Positions 17,917 through 26,645 of a stretch of 64,000 nt of DNA are shown here, in pieces. Source of the DNA: Flavobacteriales bacterium UBA2669 (GTDB lineage Bacteria > Bacteroidota > Bacteroidia > Flavobacteriales_E > Vicingaceae). The notes under the pieces were generated by a model, which had not been told where the DNA came from, made no database searches, and saw nothing but the letters and a program-made list of their open reading frames with translations. Made by a program: the position numbers and the translations under genes. Every line of letters begins with the position of its first letter. The stretch's first letter is position 1. The stretch is from the NCBI GenBank assembly GCA_002359215.1, contig DEMN01000006.1, forward strand, positions 1-64,000, in the 5' to 3' direction.

Positions 17917-18915
17917 ATGTCCAACTCCAACTTTATAGATTACGTAAAAATACACTGCACTTCAGGTAAAGGAGGTAGAGGTTCTAGGCATTTTAGAAGA
18001 GAGAAGTATGAGCCTAAAGGTGGTCCAGATGGGGGTGATGGTGGTAGAGGTGGACACGTAATTGTGAAAGGTAATAAAAACCTATGGACTTTATTGCATT
18101 TAAAATACAAACGACATATTAAAGCCAAGCATGGTGAAGATGGTAGTAGCTCTAGAAGTACTGGTGCTGAAGGTGAAGATGTTTATGTAGAAGTGCCTTT
18201 AGGAACAATTGCTAAAGATGGTGAAACGGGAGAGGTTTTATTTGAAATAACTGAAGATGGTGAAGAGCAAATCTTACTTAAGGGAGGCAGAGGTGGATTA
18301 GGAAATTCTCATTTTAAATCATCAACTAACCAAGCTCCAAGATATGCACAACCCGGAGAAGATGGTCAAGAAGCATGGAAAATATTAGAATTAAAAGTAT
18401 TGGCTGATGTAGGGCTAGTAGGTTTTCCTAATGCCGGAAAATCAACATTATTGTCGGTGCTTAGTGCTGCAAAACCAGAAATTGCTAATTATCCTTTTAC
18501 TACTTTAGTACCTAATTTAGGGATTGTTTCTTACAGAGATTATCGTTCTTTTGTAATGGCAGATATTCCTGGTATTATTGAAGGAGCTCACGAAGGTAAA
18601 GGATTAGGTATACGATTTTTGAGACATATAGAAAGAAATGCGGTATTGTTGTTTTTAATTCCTGCTGACAGCAAAAATATTAATGAAGAATACGAGATTC
18701 TATTAAATGAATTAAAAGCGTATAACCCGGAATTATTAGATAAAGACAGAATATTAGCTGTTTCTAAATCTGATATGTTGGATGATGAACTAAAAGATGA
18801 AATTGAAAAAGACTTACCGGAAGTACCTCATTTATTTATTTCTTCTGTTGCCCAACAAGGCTTACTAGAACTTAAAGATTTACTTTGGAAGTATATTAAC
18901 AAAGGAGAGGAATAG
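17917..18915 (+). CDS. obgE: GTPase ObgE/CgtA
   Basis: A 332-residue ribosome-associated GTPase acting in 50S assembly and growth control. The glycine-rich Obg fold covers residues 1-160 (KGGPDGGDGGRGGHV, KGGRGGLGNSHF). The G domain follows, with G1 GFPNAGKST at 169-177 and G3 DIPGIIEGAHEGKGLG near 214-229. The G4 position reads SKSD (near residue 290) instead of NKxD, a variant often seen in Bacteroidota Obg. The C-terminal OCT domain is absent, as in many short Obg proteins. It is the last gene of its operon and is followed by a clear hairpin terminator. Confidence 0.94.
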   Translation: MSNSNFIDYVKIHCTSGKGGRGSRHFRREKYEPKGGPDGGDGGRGGHVIVKGNKNLWTLLHLKYKRHIKAKHGEDGSSSRSTGAEGEDVYVEVPLGTIAKDGETGEVLFEITEDGEEQILLKGGRGGLGNSHFKSSTNQAPRYAQPGEDGQEAWKILELKVLADVGLVGFPNAGKSTLLSVLSAAKPEIANYPFTTLVPNLGIVSYRDYRSFVMADIPGIIEGAHEGKGLGIRFLRHIERNAVLLFLIPADSKNINEEYEILLNELKAYNPELLDKDRILAVSKSDMLDDELKDEIEKDLPEVPHLFISSVAQQGLLELKDLLWKYINKGEE

Positions 18916-18989
18916 TTAATTGTTATTCGTTATTGGTTAATTGCTAAATAGATATCGTTCATTTCAGGGCTTCTTATTAGTAATTAATT

Positions 18990-19032
18990 TTTTTGCCACG
19001 AATACTTACTATTAGTGCATTCGTGGCAAAAA
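18990..19032. terminator. Bidirectional terminator between obgE and paaZ
   Basis: The arms TTTTTGCCACGAAT (18990-19003) and ATTCGTGGCAAAAA (19019-19032) are perfectly complementary over 14 bases around a 15-base loop. The outer A/T ends give a U-run on either strand, so it can end both the plus-strand hpt operon and the minus-strand paaZ transcript that converge here. Confidence 0.88.
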
Positions 19033-19074
19033 TCATAGGTTGTTAAACTACAAACTAATAACCTTATAAACTAT

Positions 19075-21120
19075 CTAGTCTTGATTTTTAAACTTAACCA
19101 TCGTTAAGATAGTAGCTAAAGCAACCGTTTCACCTGTTTCATCATACACATCTACTAAGAATTTTACAATTCCTTTCTTAATATCTGTTTCATCTTTTTT
19201 CTCTTGAGAGATTTTTTCCTTAGCAGTGAATCTAACGCCAATAGTCATTCCCGGATAAACAGGCTTAACAAATCTACATTCATCCAAACCGTAGTTTAAT
19301 AAAACAGGACCTTTTTTACCGTCAACAAATAAACCTGCTGCTTTTGATAATACCCAATATCCATGGGCAACATTTTTTTCAAATATAGTTCCTTCTAAAG
19401 AAGTCGCATCTACGTGAGCGTAAAAATGATCACCACTAACGTTAGCAAAGTTAACAATGTCGGCATCAGTAACCGTATGTTTTCTGGTAATAACCGTTTC
19501 GCCTATTTGAATTTCTTCAAAATACTTTTGGAAAACATGTCTGTCAAATTCTTTTTGTTCAGCACCGTATTGATATTGGTTGGTAACTTTTGTAATCATT
19601 GTTGGAGAACCTTGAATAGCAGTACGTTGTAAGTAATGCAAAATACCACGTTTTCCACCCATTTCTTCACCACCGCCAGCTCTTCCCGGTCCACCATGAG
19701 TAAGCAAAGGCATAGGAGATCCATGTCCGGTACTTTCTTTAGCACAAGCAGCATTTAATATTAAAATTCGTCCGTGCATACAAGCCGCACCTAACACAAA
19801 TTCTTTCGCAATTTTATCATCATTGGTAACAATAGAACAAACCAAAGAACCTTTGCCCATATTGGCTAATTCAATGGCTTCATCTAATGTTTTGTAGGGA
19901 ATTATGGTTGATACCGGACCAAATGCTTCAATGTTGTGGCAATCGGTATTGGTAAATGGATTTTCGTTTAAAAATAAGATGGGCGATAAAAAAGCACCTT
20001 TACTTTTGTCAGCACCGGTAACTTCAAAATTATCGATATCTCCAAAAACTATTTTCTGACTAGCAGAAAGTTGAGCTACTTTTTCTTTTACTTCTTTTAC
20101 TTGCTCTAATCCTGCTAAAGAACCCATCCTAACACCTTCTACAGCAGGATTTCCTATAACCGTTTGAGCCAATCTTTTTCCTAAAGCAATTTGTACATCT
20201 TCCACTAATTTTTCTGGAACAATAATTCTACGAACAGCCGTACATTTTTGTCCAGCTTTTACTGTCATTTCTCGTTGTACTTCTTTTATAAATAAATCAA
20301 ACTCTTCCGTTCCAGGAATAGCATCCTCACCCAAAATACTTGCATTTAATGAATCAGCTTCCATATTAAATGGGACAGCTTCTTCTAACAAACGAGGGTG
20401 TGCTTTAAGCATTTTTCCGGTTGAAGCAGAGCCTGTAAATGTAACCACGTCTTGGTTGGTAACATGGTCTAAAATTCCATTGGCAGAACCACAAATTAAT
20501 TGTAATGCTCCTGCTGGAAGTATGTTGGAGTCGATAATATCTTTCACCATTGCTTCGGTCAGGAAAGAAGTTAATGTTGCCGGTTTAACAATAGCTGGAA
20601 CACCGGCCATTAGGTTGACAGCAATTTTTTCCAACATTCCCCAAATAGGAAAGTTAAACGCATTAATATGAATGGCTACTCCTTGCTTAGGAACCATAAT
20701 ATGATGACCTATAAAAGTGCCATTTTTAGAAAGTGGAGCAGTTTCTCCATCTACATAAAAAGGTTCGTCAGGAAATTGCCTTCTAAGACTGGCATTAGCG
20801 AACAAATTACCAATTCCACCTTCAATATCTATCCAACTATCTACTTTTGTAGCACCTGTTTTAGCACTTACTTCGTAGTATTTTGCTTTCAAGGTTAAAA
20901 GATGCATGGCCAAAGCTTTTAGCATCAGTCCTCTTTCCTGAAAAGTCATTTTTCTAAGAGTTGGACCGCCTACTTTACGAGCAAAATCCATCATGGCTGC
21001 AAAATCTAAACCTTCGCTTGAAGCAGTAGCAATTTGTTCGCCTGTAATGGCATCAAATAATGGTTTTTCTTTACCTGAGCCTTCTACCCATTGTCCTTGA
21101 GCGTAATTTTGTAGTTTCAT
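19075..21120 (-). CDS. paaZ: PaaZ, bifunctional oxepin-CoA hydrolase / semialdehyde dehydrogenase
   Basis: A 681-residue fusion that opens the oxepin-CoA ring in phenylacetate breakdown and oxidises the resulting aldehyde. The aldehyde dehydrogenase part covers about residues 1-520, with NAD-binding FTGSASTGK (228-236), general base E254 in NMEADSLN and catalytic C293 in AGQKCTAVRR. The MaoC-like hydratase part starts near 545 and carries VSGDHFYAHVDA, the family's catalytic Asp/His segment. The lengths match E. coli PaaZ, with equivalent residues near E256 and C295. It stands alone on the minus strand, some 13 kb from the epoxidase genes. Confidence 0.93.
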   Translation of the reverse strand: MKLQNYAQGQWVEGSGKEKPLFDAITGEQIATASSEGLDFAAMMDFARKVGGPTLRKMTFQERGLMLKALAMHLLTLKAKYYEVSAKTGATKVDSWIDIEGGIGNLFANASLRRQFPDEPFYVDGETAPLSKNGTFIGHHIMVPKQGVAIHINAFNFPIWGMLEKIAVNLMAGVPAIVKPATLTSFLTEAMVKDIIDSNILPAGALQLICGSANGILDHVTNQDVVTFTGSASTGKMLKAHPRLLEEAVPFNMEADSLNASILGEDAIPGTEEFDLFIKEVQREMTVKAGQKCTAVRRIIVPEKLVEDVQIALGKRLAQTVIGNPAVEGVRMGSLAGLEQVKEVKEKVAQLSASQKIVFGDIDNFEVTGADKSKGAFLSPILFLNENPFTNTDCHNIEAFGPVSTIIPYKTLDEAIELANMGKGSLVCSIVTNDDKIAKEFVLGAACMHGRILILNAACAKESTGHGSPMPLLTHGGPGRAGGGEEMGGKRGILHYLQRTAIQGSPTMITKVTNQYQYGAEQKEFDRHVFQKYFEEIQIGETVITRKHTVTDADIVNFANVSGDHFYAHVDATSLEGTIFEKNVAHGYWVLSKAAGLFVDGKKGPVLLNYGLDECRFVKPVYPGMTIGVRFTAKEKISQEKKDETDIKKGIVKFLVDVYDETGETVALATILTMVKFKNQD

Positions 21121-21262
21121 AGTTTTACTTTTAGATTTTTATAGGTCAGTAAAATTAATAACTGTTTATAAACCTACCATTATATTTTGGTAAAAATTAG
21201 AATAACTCTATTTATGATGTAGAAGTAGAGGGGTAACAAAAGCTTTTTCTTTTGATGTCATT

Positions 21263-21294
21263 TTGTCATAACTCATAAAAATTGGCTAATTTTG
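21263..21294 (+). promoter_or_regulatory. Candidate promoter of the miaB operon
   Basis: TTG at 21263-21265 and TAATTTTG at 21287-21294 lie 21 bases apart, fitting TTG-N17-23-TAnnTTTG. The box ends 19 bases before the miaB ATG. This is one of the best promoter matches in the window. Confidence 0.65.
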
Positions 21295-21313
21295 TAGTTC
21301 TTAAAATATTAAT

Positions 21314-22756
21314 ATGGAATTAGGAAATAAAGTAATAGATGAGGCTGTTCAAGGTTCTGCGACCTTGTTAGCAGATACGGATAAAACCAATAATAAAAAA
21401 GTTTACATAGAAAGTTATGGATGCCAGATGAACTTTTCTGATAGTGAAATAGTTGCTTCTATTTTAGCTGAAAGTGGTTATGGTACTACTAATAATTTGG
21501 AAGAAGCGGATGTAGTATTGGTTAATACTTGTTCGATTAGAGAAAAAGCTGAGCAAACGGTAAGACAACGATTAACGGTTTTCAATAAAGAAAAAAAGAA
21601 AAAACCGGAGTTGGTAATTGGTGTGTTAGGTTGTATGGCAGAGCGATTAAAATCACAATTATTAGAAGAAGAAAAAATTGTTGACATAGTGGTTGGTCCT
21701 GATGCTTACAGAGATTTACCCAATTTAGTAGCTCAAGTGGACGAAGGTAAAAAAGCGGTAAATGTTATCTTATCTAAAGAAGAAACTTATGGAGATATTA
21801 GTCCGGTAAGGTTGTTAAGCAACGGAGTTACGGCATTTATTTCCATTACCCGTGGTTGCGATAACATGTGTACTTTTTGTGTAGTGCCTTTTACTAGAGG
21901 AAGAGAAAGAAGTAGAAATCCTGAAAGTATCTTAAAAGAAGCTCAAGATTTATTTGATAGGGGTTATAGAGAGGTTACTTTATTGGGTCAGAATGTAGAT
22001 TCTTACTTGTGGTATGGTACAGAAGGATTGAAAAAATATTATGAAAATTTATCGGAAGAAGAAAAAGCTCAAAGCATCAATTTTGCTCAATTGATGGAAA
22101 AAGTAGCTCAAATTAGTCCGAAGTTGCGAGTGAGGTTTTCTACTTCACATCCTAAAGATATGACAGATGAATTTTTGCATGTGATGGCTAAATACGATAA
22201 CATTTGTAATTATATTCATTTGCCTTTTCAGAGTGGAAGTAACAGAATTTTAGAAATGATGAATAGAGGATATACTAGAGAATGGTATATGGATAGAATT
22301 GATAGCATTAGAAAAATTGTTCCTGATTGTTCTATTTCTGCTGATATTATTGCAGGTTTTTGTTCGGAGACAGAAGAAGATCATCAAGATACACTATCAT
22401 TAATGGATTACGTAAAGTACGATTTTTCTTACATGTTTAATTATTCTGAAAGACCTAATACACAAGCTCAACGTAAGTTTAAGGATGATGTTCCTCAAGA
22501 AGTAAAAAGTAGAAGATTACAAGAAATTATAGATAAACAAAGTGCCCATTCATTAGAAAGAAACCAAGCTTATGTTGGTAAAACATTTGAAGTGTTGGTA
22601 GAAAAAAAATCTAAACGCTCTGATAATGAATTGGCAGGAAGAACTTCACAAAATACAGTAGTGGTTTTTCCTAAAGAAAATTACAAAGTAGGCGATTATG
22701 TAACTGTTTATATAGAAGATTGCACAGGGGGAACATTGTTAGGGAGAGCGATATAA
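21314..22756 (+). CDS. miaB: tRNA-2-methylthio-N6-dimethylallyladenosine synthase MiaB
   Basis: A 480-residue radical-SAM methylthiotransferase that adds the 2-methylthio group to i6A37 of tRNA. The N-terminal cluster cysteines are C37 (ESYGCQMN), C73 (VNTCSIRE) and C107 (LGCMAER). The radical-SAM motif is C182-x3-C186-x2-C189 in RGCDNMCTFCVVPFTRGRE. A TRAM RNA-binding domain covers about residues 410-475. Compared with shorter homologues there is a roughly 25-residue extension before the first domain. It is the first gene of an operon, 19 bases before the sigma-54 activator. Confidence 0.95.
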   Translation: MELGNKVIDEAVQGSATLLADTDKTNNKKVYIESYGCQMNFSDSEIVASILAESGYGTTNNLEEADVVLVNTCSIREKAEQTVRQRLTVFNKEKKKKPELVIGVLGCMAERLKSQLLEEEKIVDIVVGPDAYRDLPNLVAQVDEGKKAVNVILSKEETYGDISPVRLLSNGVTAFISITRGCDNMCTFCVVPFTRGRERSRNPESILKEAQDLFDRGYREVTLLGQNVDSYLWYGTEGLKKYYENLSEEEKAQSINFAQLMEKVAQISPKLRVRFSTSHPKDMTDEFLHVMAKYDNICNYIHLPFQSGSNRILEMMNRGYTREWYMDRIDSIRKIVPDCSISADIIAGFCSETEEDHQDTLSLMDYVKYDFSYMFNYSERPNTQAQRKFKDDVPQEVKSRRLQEIIDKQSAHSLERNQAYVGKTFEVLVEKKSKRSDNELAGRTSQNTVVVFPKENYKVGDYVTVYIEDCTGGTLLGRAI

Positions 22757-22775
22757 GTTAAAAGGTTTAACCATT

Positions 22776-24029
22776 ATGGATACACAACAAATAAAACAGC
22801 GTTTTGGAATTATTGGCAGCTCGCTAATGTTAGACAGGGCTATAAACATAGCTGCTCAGGTAGCAGTTACTGATTTATCTGTTTTAATTACAGGAGAAAG
22901 TGGAGTAGGGAAAGAAGTAATGCCTCAAATTATTCATCAATTAAGTGCCAGAAAACATAATAAATATATTGCTGTAAACTGTGGTGCAATTCCCGAAGGA
23001 ACTATAGATTCTGAACTTTTTGGACATGAAAAAGGTGCTTTTACGGGAGCTCATGAAGCTCGTAAAGGGTATTTTGAAGTAGTTGATGGAGGTACCATAT
23101 TTTTAGATGAGGTTGGTGAATTGCCTTTACCTACACAAGCCAGGTTATTAAGAGTATTGGAAACAGGTGAATTTATTAAAGTAGGTTCATCAAAAGTGCA
23201 AAAAACTGATGTTAGAATTGTTGCTGCAACTAATGTAAAATTACCCGAAGCAGTTAAAAAAGGTAAGTTTAGAGAAGATTTATATTACCGATTAAATACA
23301 GTGCCGATAGATTTACCTCCGATAAGAGAGCGAAAAGAAGATATACATTTGTTATTCAGAAAATTTGCTTCAGATTTTGCGGGAAAATACCGTATGCCAA
23401 GTGTTCAGTTAACACCTGATGCGGTTGAGTTGCTTATTAACTATCGTTGGCCGGGAAATATTCGTCAGTTAAAGAATGTGACTGAGCAAATATCAGTAAT
23501 AGAAAATAACAGAGAAATTTCAGCCAATATTTTAGCTAATTATTTACCATTAGATAGTAATACCTCTCAATTACCAGCTTTATATAAAGGGGATACTTCA
23601 GATATGTCTGAAAGAGATATTTTGTATAAAGTGTTGTTTGATTTAAAAGATGATGTGAATGAGTTGAAAAAATTGGTTTTCGGGATTATTAGCAATGGAA
23701 ATACAAAACAACCGTTGGTTTCCGATTCTGAAGAAAATACTTCCATGATAAACAGCATAAAAAGATTATATGCTAAAAGTGATGATTTAGATACGGAAAA
23801 ACCTTTATCTGCAGAAGTGTATAAACCTCAAATTATCAATCCTGAAGATGATTTTTCAGATCATGAAGAAGTGGAAGAAGAATCTTTATCTTTGGCTGAT
23901 AAAGAAAGAGAAATGATTGTTAAAGCATTGAGAAAACACAACAATAAGCGAAGAAAAGCTTCTGAAGAGTTAGGTATTTCTGAAAGAACACTTTACAGAA
24001 AAATTAAAGAATACGATATTAATGAATAA
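22776..24029 (+). CDS. Sigma-54-dependent transcription activator without receiver domain
   Basis: A 417-residue enhancer-binding protein. The AAA+ domain starts almost at the N terminus: Walker A GESGVGKE at 40-47, sigma-54 contact loop GAFTGA at 87-92, Walker B IFLDE at 108-112. The arginine-finger region (FREDLYYRLN) follows. A Fis-type helix-turn-helix ends the protein (RRKASEELGISERTLYRKIKEYDI). There is no receiver, GAF or PAS domain, so activity must be set by level or by a partner. An acidic linker of about 130 residues precedes the DNA-binding end. The stop overlaps the lptE start by 8 bases. This miaB-activator-lptE order recurs in Bacteroidota; targets are unknown. Confidence 0.9.
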   Translation: MDTQQIKQRFGIIGSSLMLDRAINIAAQVAVTDLSVLITGESGVGKEVMPQIIHQLSARKHNKYIAVNCGAIPEGTIDSELFGHEKGAFTGAHEARKGYFEVVDGGTIFLDEVGELPLPTQARLLRVLETGEFIKVGSSKVQKTDVRIVAATNVKLPEAVKKGKFREDLYYRLNTVPIDLPPIRERKEDIHLLFRKFASDFAGKYRMPSVQLTPDAVELLINYRWPGNIRQLKNVTEQISVIENNREISANILANYLPLDSNTSQLPALYKGDTSDMSERDILYKVLFDLKDDVNELKKLVFGIISNGNTKQPLVSDSEENTSMINSIKRLYAKSDDLDTEKPLSAEVYKPQIINPEDDFSDHEEVEEESLSLADKEREMIVKALRKHNNKRRKASEELGISERTLYRKIKEYDINE

Positions 24030-24528
24030 AAAATACCATTATATTATTCTTGCCTTCCTCATGATATTTTTTTCATGTAAAGTAGATTATTCTTTTACTG
24101 GAGCCTCTATTGCTCCTGAAATAAAAACCTTTTCTGTAAAGACTTTTCAGAATTATGCTCCTTTAGCTAATCCGAATTTAAGTCAGACCTTTAGTGAAGC
24201 CTTGAAAGATGTATTTGTTTCTCAAACCAGCTTACAAATGTTGCCTGCTTCTGGTGATTTGCAATTTGAAGGAAGCATAACAGGTTATACTATAACACCA
24301 AACGCTATTCAAGGTGACCAAACAGCGGCAACCAATAGACTTTCTATTACTGTAAATGTAATTTTTACTAATACCAAAGACGATAAACAAAGCTTTGAAA
24401 GAAGCTTTACCCGTTATGCCGATTTTGAATCATCCATTAATTTAACTACCATAGAAGATGACCTCATTAAGGATATTAATGGTCAGTTAACGCAAGATAT
24501 TTTTAATAATGCTGTTTCAAATTGGTAA
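24022..24528 (+). CDS. lptE: LPS-assembly lipoprotein LptE family
   Basis: A 168-residue lipoprotein with signal and lipobox FFSC (C19). The mature part begins VDYSFTGASIAPEIKTFSVKTF and continues through a helical SLSQ-type segment to VNVIFTNTKDDKQSFERSFTRYADF, the pattern of Bacteroidota LptE. This partner of LptD plugs the outer-membrane LPS translocon. Its position directly after the sigma-54 activator is the usual one in this phylum. The start at 24022 overlaps the preceding stop and gives a complete lipoprotein signal. LptD is not in the window. Confidence 0.85.
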   Translation: MNKKYHYIILAFLMIFFSCKVDYSFTGASIAPEIKTFSVKTFQNYAPLANPNLSQTFSEALKDVFVSQTSLQMLPASGDLQFEGSITGYTITPNAIQGDQTAATNRLSITVNVIFTNTKDDKQSFERSFTRYADFESSINLTTIEDDLIKDINGQLTQDIFNNAVSNW

Positions 24529-24546
24529 AATAAATACAACTCATTA

Positions 24547-24999
24547 ATGCAACAAATCTTATCATTACTTATATTTTTTAGCATGTTTTTTAGTTGTTCA
24601 TCAACAAAATCAAATACAGATACAACAACTAATAACAAAAGCAATAACAGCGAAATGAAATATTGTGTTGGTAGAGGAGGAGGTTTTACAGGCGATTTTG
24701 AAGAATATATGTTGCTTGAAAACGGTAAGGTTTATAAAAGAGATTTTGTTTACGAAAGAGATGTGTTTTATAAAGAACTTTCTGCATTAGATACGGAGTA
24801 TTTTCTAAATAAAATTGATGAGTTAAGTTTATATGGAGAAGACATTAATAAGCCTGGAAATATGTCTTATTACTTAGAAATCCGACAAGGAAATAATACC
24901 ATTAATAAAATTATTTGGGGAGCACATTCTTATTACCCACCAAAGGAATTAGAAGCTTTTCAAAAAGAGTTTTTTGAGAAATTAAAGCAGCAAGATTAA
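24547..24999 (+). CDS. Hypothetical lipoprotein
   Basis: A 150-residue predicted lipoprotein with lipobox FFSC (C17), followed by a Ser/Thr/Asn-rich linker to about residue 38. The folded part has a glycine-rich CVGRGGGFTG segment, then EYMLLENGKVYKRDFVYERD and a Tyr/Trp-containing end (WGAHSYYPPKELEAFQ). I do not recognise a named family. It is 18 bases downstream of lptE in the same direction, so it probably belongs to the miaB-lptE operon. The next gene is convergent with an 18-base gap and no clear terminator hairpin. Confidence 0.7.
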   Translation: MQQILSLLIFFSMFFSCSSTKSNTDTTTNNKSNNSEMKYCVGRGGGFTGDFEEYMLLENGKVYKRDFVYERDVFYKELSALDTEYFLNKIDELSLYGEDINKPGNMSYYLEIRQGNNTINKIIWGAHSYYPPKELEAFQKEFFEKLKQQD

Positions 25000-25017
25000 C
25001 TGAAATAACCCTTTAAA

Positions 25018-25248
25018 CTATTTTACCTTTTCTACCTTAATTATTTTTACCGGACAAGCTTTTGCGGCATTTACATTGGCGATGTATTCATCATCACCAA
25101 CTACTACATTGTAGAAACCTCTCTTTTCTTTACTGCCAATTAATGTGCATTTGCCGTCTTTTTTAGACATACGCCAGCGGTCGTAAGCTATTTCAACACA
25201 ATAATTGCAGCCTATACATTTTTCTCTTTGGTGGGTAATGCGAATCAT
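25018..25248 (-). CDS. 4Fe-4S ferredoxin-like protein
   Basis: A 76-residue protein with one [4Fe-4S] cluster site: CIGCNYC near the N terminus (C17, C20, C23) and CPVK as the fourth ligand near residue 66. Between them is a positively charged segment WRMSKKDGKC with one further cysteine. The ATG overlaps the stop of the upstream U32-family gene as ATGA (25245-25248), so the two are translationally coupled. It probably supplies electrons or structural support to the U32 partner. This partnership is inferred from the overlap. Confidence 0.83.
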   Translation of the reverse strand: MIRITHQREKCIGCNYCVEIAYDRWRMSKKDGKCTLIGSKEKRGFYNVVVGDDEYIANVNAAKACPVKIIKVEKVK

Positions 25249-26480
25249 TCGGCAGGAATTACTTTGTATAACTTATCTGACGGTCGGATAATTTCATCAA
25301 TAGGAGTAGAAAAGTTTACTCCTTTTTCGACTTTTTCTACAGGTTTATCATCTACTCGAAGTTCTTTAACAGTAGTTTCAATAACTCCTGTTGTGGGGCC
25401 GGTAATTAATATTTTATCGCCAACACTTAATGAGTGGGTTTCAATTCTAAATTCAGCAATATTAATTTTAGGAAAATACTTAATGCCTTGACCCAAGAAT
25501 TTTTTTCTAGTAGTAGCTTGCGAACCATGTCCTTCTGACCATTCTCCCAATTCCTGACCTAAATAATAGCCATCCCAAAAACCTCTGTTGTAAACTGTTG
25601 CTAAGCGTTGGTTCCAACCTTCAATTTTTTCTTTGGAGTAAGTGCCATCTAAATATGCGTCAGCAGCTTCTCGGTAGCACTCAGTAACTGTTTTAACATA
25701 TTCTGGAGCTCTTCCTCTTCCTTCAATTTTTAATACTTTTACGCCAGCATTAATAATATCATCAATAAATCCAATGGTACATAAATCCTTTGGAGACATA
25801 ATGTATTCATTGTCAATTAACAATTCGTTGCCTTCTTCATCTTTTACTTCGTAAGTTCTGCGACAATTTTGTACACAAGCACCTCTGTTGGCAGAAGAAT
25901 TATTGGTGTGTAAACTTAAATAGCATTTCCCTGAAACAGCCATACATAAAGCTCCGTGAGCAAAAATTTCTATTTCTACCAAGTTCCCTGAAGGACCGGT
26001 AATATTTTCTTTTTTAATGCCGTCTGTAATACTTTTTACTTGTATTAAGCTAAGCTCTCTTGCTAATACCATTACATCAGCAAAATGCGAGAAAAATTTA
26101 ATAGTTTCTAAGTTGGTAACATTGGTTTGTGTAGAAATATGCACTTCAAAACCGATTGAAGAAGCATAATTAATTACCGCTTGATCGGAAGCAATAACAG
26201 CAGTTATTCCTGCAGCTTTTGCTTTGTCAACAATACGTTTCATTAACGATAAATCATGATCGTAAATAATGGTATTTAGCGTTAAGTAAGAACGAACATT
26301 ATTGCTATTGCATGTTTCTGCAATTTTTTCTAAATCGTCAAAAGTAAAATTGTTGGCAGCTTTTGCTCGCATGTTTAGTTGTTCTATCCCAAAATAGATA
26401 GAGTCTGCTCTTCCTTGTATGGCAGCCATTAGTGATTCAAAAGAACCAGCTGGAGCCATTATTTCTATTTGTTTGTTCAT
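25245..26480 (-). CDS. U32-family protein, TrhP-like (tRNA hydroxylation)
   Basis: A 411-residue member of the former peptidase U32 family. The four cluster-binding cysteines are C179, C186, C202 and C206, spaced C-x6-C-x15-C-x3-C as known for UbiU/UbiV and relatives. The N-terminal half begins IMAPAGSFESLMAAIQGRAD, a TIM-barrel opening. The length and C-terminal beta-rich extension (GDKILITGPTTGVIETTV) fit TrhP/YegQ, which takes part in 5-hydroxyuridine formation at tRNA U34, better than the shorter UbiU/V. The neighbouring ferredoxin overlaps it. Protease activity is unlikely. The exact reaction is inferred from family resemblance. Confidence 0.83.
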   Translation of the reverse strand: MNKQIEIMAPAGSFESLMAAIQGRADSIYFGIEQLNMRAKAANNFTFDDLEKIAETCNSNNVRSYLTLNTIIYDHDLSLMKRIVDKAKAAGITAVIASDQAVINYASSIGFEVHISTQTNVTNLETIKFFSHFADVMVLARELSLIQVKSITDGIKKENITGPSGNLVEIEIFAHGALCMAVSGKCYLSLHTNNSSANRGACVQNCRRTYEVKDEEGNELLIDNEYIMSPKDLCTIGFIDDIINAGVKVLKIEGRGRAPEYVKTVTECYREAADAYLDGTYSKEKIEGWNQRLATVYNRGFWDGYYLGQELGEWSEGHGSQATTRKKFLGQGIKYFPKINIAEFRIETHSLSVGDKILITGPTTGVIETTVKELRVDDKPVEKVEKGVNFSTPIDEIIRPSDKLYKVIPAE

Positions 26481-26507
26481 TAGTTTACCTACTGTAGTTT
26501 TAAAATG

Positions 26508-26515
26508 CGAAGTTA
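26508..26515 (-). promoter_or_regulatory. Candidate -7 box of the U32-ferredoxin pair
   Basis: The minus strand reads TAACTTCG followed by CATTTTAAAA, seven of eight matches to TAnnTTTG. A near-identical TAATTTCGCATTTTAA stretch stands before aspS (29729-29736). It lies 27 bases before the ATG. Confidence 0.4.
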
Positions 26516-26645
26516 CTACATTTTAGCTTTAGATTAATAATTATTAAGATTCATTCTAAAGAGTATTTATTATGTTGACAATCATATTTATACTATTAGT
26601 TTTTTTTATAGCTTTGTAGATATAATTATGTAATAGAATATACAG

